In this document: one piece after another, positions 1 to 5,619 of the stretch
Layout of the letters: each line of letters starts with the position of its first letter
Position numbering within the stretch: the stretch's first letter is position 1
Assembly: GCA_025454125.1 (NCBI GenBank)
Contig: JALOPA010000041.1
Coordinates: 1 to 8,803 of the forward strand
Origin: Thermodesulfobacteriota bacterium
GTDB taxonomy: Bacteria; Desulfobacterota; DSM-4660; Desulfatiglandales; HGW-15
Length of the DNA: 8,803 nt
Reading direction: 5' to 3'
Made by a program: the position numbers and the translations under genes
The notes under the pieces: model-generated
Told to the model about the DNA's origin: nothing
The model's database searches: none
The model's input: only the letters and a program-made list of their open reading frames with translations

Positions 1-3
1 TTA

Positions 4-396
4 TTATTTTTTATTTTTCTTATGCGTTTTTTCCAAATTTTGAGTCGATGATGGAAAGAACTTTGTTGAAGTTGAAACATCTCCTATAACATTACCTTTG
101 TAATATCTATGATTTCTTCTGGCAATTCTTTCTAGTTCCACAGGGTGATATATAAAATCATAATCCTTGATTACCCCTATGTGGGTAAGAATCACTCCCG
201 ATATTTTCATTCCACCACAACCTAGACAACCAAGATGGAAAATGGAGTTTGGGTAACCGCACATAGGACAAGGAAATCTCGCATTAATGAGTTCTGGTTC
301 AAAGAATTCTTTAATTCGCACTATTCTTTCTTTGAAATACGAAAAAATCTCATCTATGCCAAGTTCATCAGGAGTTGTGCTTGAGAACCATTGCAA
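4..396 (-). CDS. Hypothetical zinc-ribbon protein (AT-rich ORF)
   Basis: I do not recognise this 130-residue protein. A treble-clef or zinc-ribbon-like knuckle is visible: CPMC at residues 43-46 and CLGC at 57-60, ten residues apart, likely binding one Zn. The start of the protein is acidic and aromatic; the last 12 residues are Lys/Asn-rich. No signal peptide or membrane segment is seen. The start is TTG at 396 with no convincing ribosome binding site, and the frame stays open rightward to about 437, so the true N-terminus may be missing. The DNA is strikingly AT-rich compared with the rest of the window, and the change is abrupt near 390, where this ORF overlaps the start of the opposite-strand kamA ORF. 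That suggests foreign DNA, a recombination edge or an assembly join. It could also be a decayed fragment of a longer gene. Confidence 0.45.
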   Translation of the reverse strand: MQWFSSTTPDELGIDEIFSYFKERIVRIKEFFEPELINARFPCPMCGYPNSIFHLGCLGCGGMKISGVILTHIGVIKDYDFIYHPVELERIARRNHRYYKGNVIGDVSTSTKFFPSSTQNLEKTHKKNKK

Positions 397-1526
397 AAAA
401 CCATGAAGAAACCTGGGAAAGTCTCCTATCCCGCAGCATCACCACACCCCTGGATCTCCCTGAATCCCTGAATCTCGACAACCCTGAAGGCCTGGAACGG
501 GTGGCGCAGAATTATCCCATGCGCATCAACCCCTACATCCTCCGCCTCATCAAAACGAAGAAGGACCCCTTTTACAAACAGGCCGTGCCCGACCTCCTTG
601 AACTCACGGACACGAGAGGCTTTGATGATCCTCTGAACGAAGAAGGGCTGTCCCCTGTTCCTGGCCTGACCCACCACTATCCGGACCGGGTTCTTTTTCT
701 CGTCTCCAGCCAGTGCCCCATGTACTGCCGCTTCTGCAACAGGAAAAGGAAGGTGGGGCGTCCCTCTATGGTCACAAGGGAGACGATACGGGAAGGGATT
801 GCCTACATCCGAAAAACAAGAAAGGTGAGGGACGTCCTCCTTTCAGGTGGAGATCCCCTGCTCCTTCCCGACAAAGAACTCTACCGCATCCTCACGGAGC
901 TCAGATCCATCTCTCACGTCGAAATCATCCGGATCGGAACCCGGGTGCCCTGCACGCTTCCTCAACGCGTGACCAATGAACTGGCCGGTCTCTTAAGGGG
1001 CTTTCACCCCCTGTTCATCAACACCCATTTCAACCATCCGGACGAGATCACGCCTGAAGCGGCCCTGGCCTGCGCCAGGCTCGCCGATGCGGGAATCCCT
1101 CTTGGCTGCCAGACCGTTCTTCTCAGTGGAGTCAACGACGACCAAAGGATCATCCTCAAGCTGATGCAAAGACTGCTCACCGTGCGGGTCAGGCCCTATT
1201 ATCTCTTCCAGGCAGACCAGGCAAAAGGTACGGCCCATTTCTGGACGCCTCTTCAAAAAGGATTGGACATCGTCTCACGGCTGCAAGGGCGCACCACCGG
1301 CCTCTGTGTCCCCCACTTCGCCGTTGATCTGCCGGGCGGCGGGGGCAAGGTGAATCTGGTGGCCCCGGCCCTCCTGGAGAAAGAGGGGAGGACCTTCATC
1401 AGGAATTACCTCGGGAAGGAATATGAATGGGGCATAGAAGAAGTGCCTAAAATGCCTAAAGTTGAAGGAAAGAGGAGCGGCCGGACGGCATCAAGGAGCA
1501 CTTCGTTCGAGGAGCGCTGCGCTTGA
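375..1526 (+). CDS. KamA-family radical SAM protein (lysine 2,3-aminomutase-like)
   Basis: Radical SAM and PLP enzyme of the KamA family, which moves an amino group from C2 to C3 of an amino acid. Residues numbered from TTG 375: the cluster motif CPMYCRFC has C114, C118 and C121; SGGDP at 157-161 is the SAM-binding loop; PYYLFQAD ends at D281; FAVDLPGGGGK has D318 and K325, matching the substrate-binding Asp pair and PLP lysine of clostridial KAM. The C-terminal zinc cysteines of clostridial KAM are absent, so substrate is uncertain: lysine, glutamate or another amine. The glycine loop and length argue against EpmB. Start is ambiguous: GGAG at 371-374 is six bases before TTG 381 and touches TTG 375. 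Recognisable homology begins only around residue 12. Residues 367-383 are encoded by intergenic hairpin repeats, so the native stop has probably been lost. Confidence 0.88.
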   Translation: MCLRTIAKNHEETWESLLSRSITTPLDLPESLNLDNPEGLERVAQNYPMRINPYILRLIKTKKDPFYKQAVPDLLELTDTRGFDDPLNEEGLSPVPGLTHHYPDRVLFLVSSQCPMYCRFCNRKRKVGRPSMVTRETIREGIAYIRKTRKVRDVLLSGGDPLLLPDKELYRILTELRSISHVEIIRIGTRVPCTLPQRVTNELAGLLRGFHPLFINTHFNHPDEITPEAALACARLADAGIPLGCQTVLLSGVNDDQRIILKLMQRLLTVRVRPYYLFQADQAKGTAHFWTPLQKGLDIVSRLQGRTTGLCVPHFAVDLPGGGGKVNLVAPALLEKEGRTFIRNYLGKEYEWGIEEVPKMPKVEGKRSGRTASRSTSFEERCA

Positions 1527-1572
1527 GGACCGCTTCGCTTGAGGAGCGTCCCGCATGAGCGGGACTTGAGGC
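1474..1572 (+). repeat. Hairpin cassette array at the 3' end of kamA
   Basis: Successive units begin GGAG/CC and end TTGA or a near variant. Starts are at 1474, 1495, 1511, 1527 and 1543, and the last unit ends before GGC at 1570. Unit lengths are 21, 16, 16, 16 and 27 nt. The cores differ but are mostly palindromic: GCCG-GA-CGGC (1480-1489), AGCG-CTG-CGCT, and GTCCCGC-ATGA-GCGGGAC. The first three and part of the fourth lie inside the kamA reading frame. None is followed by a T-run, so they do not look like ordinary intrinsic terminators. Confidence 0.75.
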
Positions 1573-1705
1573 AAAAGCAACCCCTAAAGCCCATCACGAA
1601 AGCACGAAAGGGGGAAAACACGAAGGAAAAACTCTATTGGCTTTTTCGTGCCTTCCAAATTTCGTGCTTTCGTGGTTGGATTTTCTTTTGCTGATCGCTG
1701 AAAGC
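1536..1705. repeat. 170-bp palindromic element, copy A
   Basis: This 170-bp segment recurs at 1755-1924 with one difference (A at 1631, C at 1850). It starts with a 27-nt hairpin cassette, then carries a long imperfect palindrome. The outer arms at 1595-1609 and 1660-1674 are perfect 15-nt complements built from CACGAAAGCACGAAA, around a 50-nt middle that is itself partly self-complementary. This two-inverted-arms layout resembles a REPIN or MITE-like element. Short minus-strand reading frames across it encode nothing recognisable. Confidence 0.85.
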
Positions 1706-1724
1706 CCTTCGACCTTGCTCAGGG
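1705..1724. repeat. CCCT/AGGG short palindrome between copies A and B
   Basis: CCCT at 1705-1708 and AGGG at 1721-1724 enclose TCGACCTTGCTC. This resembles the CTTCGACAAGCTCAGG-type palindrome common in intergenic DNA of environmental bacteria (from memory, not searched). It lies in the spacer between the two 170-bp copies. The rest of the spacer, 1725-1754, contains a degenerate cassette fragment and no gene. Confidence 0.5.
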
Positions 1725-1754
1725 TCTTGAGGAGAGCGGAGATGAAATGCGCTG

Positions 1755-1924
1755 CGCTTGAGGAGCGTCCCGCATGAGCGGGACTTGAGGCAAAAGCAAC
1801 CCCTAAAGCCCATCACGAAAGCACGAAAGGGGGAAAACACGAAGGAAAACCTCTATTGGCTTTTTCGTGCCTTCCAAATTTCGTGCTTTCGTGGTTGGAT
1901 TTTCTTTTGCTGATCGCTGAAAGC
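1755..1924. repeat. 170-bp palindromic element, copy B
   Basis: Direct repeat of 1536-1705 at an offset of 219 bp, 169 of 170 bases identical. It includes the 27-nt cassette starting at 1762 and the 15-nt inverted arms at 1814-1828 and 1879-1893. It ends 19 bases before the ATG of the downstream beta-CASP gene and 7 bases before its Shine-Dalgarno, so any promoter for that gene lies within or upstream of the repeat. Confidence 0.85.
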
Positions 1925-1943
1925 TGTCATTGAGGAGGAAGCG

Positions 1944-3563
1944 ATGGTCAGAGTGACGTGTCTTGGCGGTGCGGGGACAGTGACCGGATCCTGCTACCTG
2001 GTCGAAAGCGCCGCGGGCAAGAAAGTGCTCATCGACTGCGGCCTGTTTCAGGGCGGCAAGGAGATGGAGGGCCGCAACTGGAAGGACTGGGGCTTTGATC
2101 CGGCTCAAATCAGCGCCCTTTTTCTTACCCATGCCCATATTGACCACAGCGGCAAGATCCCAAAGCTCGTCAGAGACGGCTTCAAGGGGCCCATTCTCAC
2201 GAGTCCGCCGACAGCCGAGCTCTGCAGCATCATGCTCCTGGATGCAGCCCACATCCAGGAAATGGACGCGGAGTGGCAGAATCGCAAGAACAAGAGGAGG
2301 TCGGCCCAGGAGGTCCTCCCTCTATACACCACGGAAGACGCCGAAGCGAGCCTGAAGTTTCTTTCTCCTGTTGAAAAGGATAAGGTCATAGAGCCGGAAC
2401 CGGGGATCAAAGCGCGAATGAGGAACTCAGGGCACATTCTGGGCTCCTCGATCCTGGAGTTCTGGGTCGAAGAAGGCACGGTGCCGCTCAAGATGGTTTT
2501 CTCGGGCGACCTGGGCAAGAAGAACCAGCTCATCGTGCAGGACCCTCAAGAGATCTTTGATGCCGATTACCTCTTTCTTGAATCCACTTACGGCAACAGG
2601 CTCCACCGCAGCCTGGACGAGAGCAAAGAGGAACTCCTGGAAGCGATACAGCACGCCCTGTCCCACAAAGAAAAAGTCCTGATTCCGGCCTTTGCCGTGG
2701 AGAGGACCCAGGAGATTCTCTACGTCCTCGGCGAATTCCAGCGCTCCGGTCGGCTCCCCAAGATCCCGATCTTTGTGGACAGCCCCCTTGCCATAAAGGC
2801 CACGGAGATCTTCAGAAAGAACAAGAAGTACTACGACCAAGAAGCGCAGGCCATCGTGGATCAAGGCTATGACCCCTTCAACATGCCGAATCTTCGATAC
2901 TCGGCCACCACCGAAGAATCCAGAGCCATCAACGAAAGCAAAGGCTCGGCAATCATCATCGCCGGCAACGGGATGTGCACCGCCGGACGCATCCGGCACC
3001 ACCTGAAGCACAACCTGTGGAGACCGGGGACCAGCCTCGTCATCGTCGGGTTCCAGGCCATAGGATCCACAGGCCGGCAGATCGTGGATGGGGCCAAGGA
3101 GGTGAGACTCCTCGGGGAGACGGTTGCGGTCAAAGCCAAGGTCTTCACTATCGGCGGGTTTTCAGCGCATGCCGACCAGAGGGACCTTCTGGAATGGGCC
3201 GGTCATTTTGAAAGCAATCCCAAGGTCTTCCTGGTCCACGGCGAACCCTCTGCCAGCGAATCCCTTGCCGCAAAAATCAAGGAGCAGTTGGGTCTCGATG
3301 TCTACACCCCGAAGTGGAAGGAGAGGCTCGTCCTCAAGCCCCGGGAAGTGGTGGTGGAAAAAGAGGCCGCACCTGAAGCCCCGCCTGATTTCCAGGCAGC
3401 CATGTTCAACACGATTGTGGACCTGGAAAACCAGCTCAAGCGCCTCAAGAAGCAGGTTCAAGCCAGAAAGGATTTGAGAGAAGACGACGCGGACCGACTC
3501 CGGTATATCGAGGAGGAGATCCGCGCAATCGCAGAAGCATGGAGTATTGGGAAAACGGAGTAA
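1944..3563 (+). CDS. Beta-CASP metallo-beta-lactamase ribonuclease (CPSF73/YSH1-like)
   Basis: A 539-residue MBL-fold protein with a beta-CASP insert and RMMBL-type C-terminal region, the architecture of RNA-processing endo/exonucleases. The zinc site is complete: HAHIDH at 63-68, H164 in SGHILGS, D189 in FSGDLG, plus ESTYGNR at 213-219, H409 in SAHAD and H432 in VHGE. The two-metal hydrolase is expected to cut RNA in the cytoplasm; the bacterial substrate is unknown. After residue 470 comes a tail of about 70 residues. It starts Pro/Ala/Glu-rich and then is strongly charged and helical (about 485-532), probably a coiled coil. Many bacterial relatives end near 450-470, so this is an extension. 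GAGGAGG at 1932-1938 is five bases before the ATG, which supports the start. Codon use looks like its GC-rich neighbours. No operon partner is evident. Confidence 0.92.
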   Translation: MVRVTCLGGAGTVTGSCYLVESAAGKKVLIDCGLFQGGKEMEGRNWKDWGFDPAQISALFLTHAHIDHSGKIPKLVRDGFKGPILTSPPTAELCSIMLLDAAHIQEMDAEWQNRKNKRRSAQEVLPLYTTEDAEASLKFLSPVEKDKVIEPEPGIKARMRNSGHILGSSILEFWVEEGTVPLKMVFSGDLGKKNQLIVQDPQEIFDADYLFLESTYGNRLHRSLDESKEELLEAIQHALSHKEKVLIPAFAVERTQEILYVLGEFQRSGRLPKIPIFVDSPLAIKATEIFRKNKKYYDQEAQAIVDQGYDPFNMPNLRYSATTEESRAINESKGSAIIIAGNGMCTAGRIRHHLKHNLWRPGTSLVIVGFQAIGSTGRQIVDGAKEVRLLGETVAVKAKVFTIGGFSAHADQRDLLEWAGHFESNPKVFLVHGEPSASESLAAKIKEQLGLDVYTPKWKERLVLKPREVVVEKEAAPEAPPDFQAAMFNTIVDLENQLKRLKKQVQARKDLREDDADRLRYIEEEIRAIAEAWSIGKTE

Positions 3564-3596
3564 TGGAGGGTTGGAGGAGAAAAGGCAGGAAAAAAC

Positions 3597-3890
3597 CTAT
3601 CTCACACAGAGTCACAGAGAACACAGAGAAAAAACCACTTTAAAGAGTTTAGAACCGAAAGAATCTATTCTTAGGTTTCTCTGTGTACTCTGTGCGCTCG
3701 AGCGAGCTTAGGCGAGCGGGCGTGAGACGGGTATTTCTTATCTCTCACAGAGTCACCCGCCTTCGCCCGCCTGCGGCGGACTATGGCGGGGCAGGCAGAG
3801 AAGGCACAGAGAAATCCTCTTATTATAAAACCATAAGAACTCTCTTCTTCCTCTGTGACTCTAGCGACCCGAAGGGGAGCGGGCGTGAGG
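3597..3890. repeat. Repeat block L (CACAGAG-type), inverted copy of block R
   Basis: Gene-free DNA between two converging genes, made of CACAGAG/CTCTGTG-type repeats. It is colinear with the reverse complement of 6545-6790. The order in both is CTATCTCACACAGAGTCACA, then GGTTTCTCTGTGTACTCTGT, then a GC-rich motif around GAGCGGGCGTGAG (3714-3726), then TATTTCTTATCTC, and finally CTTCCTCTGTGACTC followed by GCGACCCGAAGGGGAG. Within it, 3613-3628 and 3679-3694 are inverted arms with one mismatch. Short reading frames here (for example at 3683-3937) are repeat-encoded and not genes. Confidence 0.85.
3757..3796. repeat. Palindromic insert within repeat block L
   Basis: About 40 bp of GC-rich palindrome interrupt the CACAGAG repeat: GTCAC, then the insert, then AGAGAAGGCACAGAG. 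The equivalent site in block R reads straight through as TTCACAGAGAACACAGAG. The insert has nested complementarity: an outer CCCGCC (3756-3761) with GGCGGG (3785-3790), and an inner CCGCC-TGC-GGCGG. The exact ends are ambiguous by one or two bases. Confidence 0.65.
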
Positions 3891-3900
3891 TCATCTTTGG

Positions 3901-5007
3901 TTATTCCAATCCTTTTTCTTTCCTGATGGTTCTGTGAAGTTCCGTGAAGTTTGAAGCGGGCGATGTTCCCTTTTTGTCCTCCCTCACCTTGATCACCACG
4001 GCGTCCGCCGGACACACGGTCGCACAGACCCCGCAGCCTATGCACCAGGCTTCAGCAACGACCGGGAAATCCCCCTCCAGCCGCAGCGCTTCCACCGGGC
4101 ATATTTCCACGCAAGCGCCGCAACCGGTGCAAGCGTCCTGGTTCGTGCCCCTCATGAAATAGGTCGCCATCAAGGCATCCCTCGGGATCTTCCGCCGCCT
4201 GATGGCCCCCACATTCCAGCAGGCGCAGCCGCAGCAGTTGCAGTTGTGCTGGATCTCGCCCTCCGCGTTGTCCACAAAGTGGACCAGGCCTTCCTCTTCC
4301 GATTTTCTGATCAGCTCAAGCGCCTCCTGCTTGCTGATCTCTCTTGCAAAGCCCTTGTCGATGACATATCGGGCCATATCATTGTACTTCATGCACACTT
4401 CGGTGGGATGATCGCAGCCCTTCCCGGCTAACCGGTATGCCACCCGGCACCCGCAGTGGGCCACGGCAATCACCTCGGCCTTCTCGATCACCGTTTCCAT
4501 CATCTGAGAAGGGAAGATGGCCTGTTTGCTCGTGGGGAGGGTCCGGCCCACCGGAATGTAACGATACGGCTTTGTGGCAGGTCCGCTGAAGGCTTCCTGG
4601 GTCACGGTGCGGCTGAAGTACTTGGCGGTCATGGCCGCCATCTTTCGGGCGTGCGGGGTGTCTTCGTTTCTCCAGAAAAAGGTCTGGGGAAATCCGAAGC
4701 CCACCTGCTGGAGAGCATAGCCCTTGTCCCCCGTCTCGGTCCTGCCGGAAAAGAGAAGCCCTCTCCTGGAAAGGTTTTCAAGAATCTCCGAAAGCTTCTC
4801 GCTCGGCAGATCAATGCTCTTGCGTATTTCATCGACCGCCACGGGCTCCAGGGGGACAGGCCTCGTGGGAATGGCGAGAGCCACTTCCGCCTCCTGGGCG
4901 CTGAAGTTCTCTTTGAGTATGGCGATCAGTTCATCTCTGAAGGGGTAGCCCATGCCCAGGCGAGAGAGGTGCTCCGCCAGCCTCTCATAGACATTCTTCT
5001 GGCTCAT
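3901..5007 (-). CDS. 4Fe-4S ferredoxin-type protein with N-terminal winged-helix-like region
   Basis: A 368-residue soluble protein. Residues 1-100 look like a helix-turn-helix or winged-helix region (DEIRKSIDLP then LSEILENLSRRGLLF). Residues 180-265 hold an unusual cysteine set: C185, C187, C198, C205, then C256, C258, C259, C261 and C263. The C-terminal third has two classic ferredoxin motifs: C293/C296/C299 with C303, and C322/C325/C328 with C332, predicted to bind two [4Fe-4S] clusters. An electron-transfer or redox-sensing role is likely, but the partner is not visible. Related proteins occur in anaerobic Deltaproteobacteria, in my recollection. The ATG is preceded by GGAG at 5016-5019 with an 8-base gap. 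That site directly abuts the T-run of the HU terminator, so transcription from upstream would be attenuated. It is separated from HU by 68 bases on the same strand. Its stop lies 11 bases from repeat block L. Confidence 0.8.
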   Translation of the reverse strand: MSQKNVYERLAEHLSRLGMGYPFRDELIAILKENFSAQEAEVALAIPTRPVPLEPVAVDEIRKSIDLPSEKLSEILENLSRRGLLFSGRTETGDKGYALQQVGFGFPQTFFWRNEDTPHARKMAAMTAKYFSRTVTQEAFSGPATKPYRYIPVGRTLPTSKQAIFPSQMMETVIEKAEVIAVAHCGCRVAYRLAGKGCDHPTEVCMKYNDMARYVIDKGFAREISKQEALELIRKSEEEGLVHFVDNAEGEIQHNCNCCGCACWNVGAIRRRKIPRDALMATYFMRGTNQDACTGCGACVEICPVEALRLEGDFPVVAEAWCIGCGVCATVCPADAVVIKVREDKKGTSPASNFTELHRTIRKEKGLE

Positions 5008-5019
5008 GTCATGATCTCC

Positions 5020-5053
5020 AAAAAAAAGCCCCTATCGAAAAACGACAAGGGCT
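5020..5053 (-). terminator. Rho-independent terminator after HU
   Basis: On the minus strand, an 11-bp stem with two G-T wobbles (AGCCCTTGTCG with CGATAGGGGCT) has a TTTTT loop and runs straight into eight T residues. It starts 22 bases past the HU stop. Its T-run ends right at the GGAG of the next gene, so it may double as an attenuator of the 4Fe-4S gene. Confidence 0.9.
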
Positions 5054-5075
5054 CCATGATGCTCTTTGCCCGAAT

Positions 5076-5345
5076 CTACTTTACGGCGTCCTTTAACTCT
5101 TTGCCGGCCACAAACTTCGGAACGTTTTTCGCCTTGATCTTGATCTCTGCGCCGGTCTGAGGATTTCTTCCCTTTCGCGCTTTCCGCTTGCCAACCTTGA
5201 AGGTGCCGAATCCGACGATGGTCACAGCCTGTTTCTTCTTGAGAGCCTTCGTGATGCCCGCCAGCACGGCTTCTACGGCATCCGCAGCCGCTTTCTTGGT
5301 GGCCACGACTTTTGCCACCTCATTCACCAGATCACCTTTGTTCAT
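5076..5345 (-). CDS. hup: HU family DNA-binding protein
   Basis: An 89-residue, very basic HU/IHF-family histone-like protein, typical length about 90. It starts MNKGDLVNEVA, and the helical half is followed by TIVGFGTFKVGKRKARKG and the diagnostic GRNPQTGAEI arm (GRNPQTG at 59-65), which inserts a proline into the minor groove. The C-terminal KFVAGKELKDAV helix is intact. It forms dimers that bend DNA and compact the nucleoid, and it supports recombination and replication. A strong GAGGAGG at 5353-5359 sits seven bases before the ATG, and a strong terminator follows, which fits a highly expressed single-gene unit. HU rather than IHF is favoured by the overall sequence; which HU paralogue it is cannot be told from the window. 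Confidence 0.97.
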   Translation of the reverse strand: MNKGDLVNEVAKVVATKKAAADAVEAVLAGITKALKKKQAVTIVGFGTFKVGKRKARKGRNPQTGAEIKIKAKNVPKFVAGKELKDAVK

Positions 5346-5394
5346 GCTCTTTCCTCCTCACTTTATGGGTTAGGGTTAGAAACCGGATAGCCGA

Positions 5395-5423
5395 AGCCTA
5401 GCCAATTCCAGGGGCATTTTCAA
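5395..5423 (-). promoter_or_regulatory. Candidate promoter for HU
   Basis: On the minus strand, TTGAAA (5418-5423), a 17-base gap and TAGGCT (5395-5400) make a passable sigma-70-type promoter about 50 bases upstream of the HU start codon. The -10 is weak. The call rests on spacing and position only. Confidence 0.35.
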
Positions 5424-5439
5424 CAAGAAAATTGCCCTG
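5409..5439. promoter_or_regulatory. Inverted repeat over the HU promoter region
   Basis: The 13-nt arms CAGGGGCATTTTC (5409-5421) and GAAAATTGCCCTG (5427-5439) match at 11 of 13 positions around a 5-nt AACAA loop. It overlaps the candidate -35 of HU. It could be an operator, or simply another small palindromic repeat. It has no T-run, so it is not a terminator. Confidence 0.4.
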
Positions 5440-5500
5440 ACCCTCATTTTATCCACTATTTTAGCCCTTCTCCGGCTTTCACAGACCCCTCAGGGCCATG

Positions 5501-5577
5501 GGACACGGATTAACACAGATTCACACGGATTGGTTTTTGGGTTCTGCAATCCAGCAGATCTGTGTTCATCTGTGTCC
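5501..5577. repeat. ACACAGAT-type palindromic repeat
   Basis: The 20-nt arms at 5501-5520 and 5558-5577 are complementary at 18 of 20 positions. The left arm reads GGACACGGATTAACACAGAT. The middle holds one more partial unit (CACACGGATT at 5522-5531). The layout is the same as the other palindromic elements here but the sequence differs. It is followed by a CGTTCTTTGCGTGCTCTGCG tract up to the SDR stop. No gene is seen in 5346-5619 apart from this and the HU leader. Confidence 0.7.
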
Positions 5578-5619
5578 AAAAACTCCCTGCGTTCTTTGCG
5601 TGCTCTGCGGTGAATTCTT

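Noticed and set aside
1547..1572. GTCCCGC/GCGGGAC hairpin as an intrinsic terminator of kamA
   Set aside because: No T-run follows the stem and the same hairpin occurs again in copy B away from any gene end, so it is treated as a repeat cassette.
1406..1840. Minus-strand ORFs at 1406-1621 and 1634-1840 sharing the start MFSPFRAFVMGF
   Set aside because: The shared protein start is the translation of the duplicated palindromic element; no ribosome site or protein-like composition is seen. A similar string starts the ORF at 8035-8778.
1536..1924. Possible CRISPR array
   Set aside because: There are only two long 170-bp copies and short hairpin units of variable core; no 24-40 bp repeats with unique spacers and no cas genes.
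3683..3937. Plus ORF 3683-3937 and minus ORF 6516-6704 with matching N-termini (MYSV...SSEL..AGVRR)
   Set aside because: The similarity comes from the inverted repeat blocks L and R. The frames have low-complexity content, no ribosome site, and diverge after the repeat.
5367..5379. Telomere-like GGGTTAGGGTTAG
   Set aside because: There are only two units inside the HU leader; this is expected by chance and too short to mean anything.
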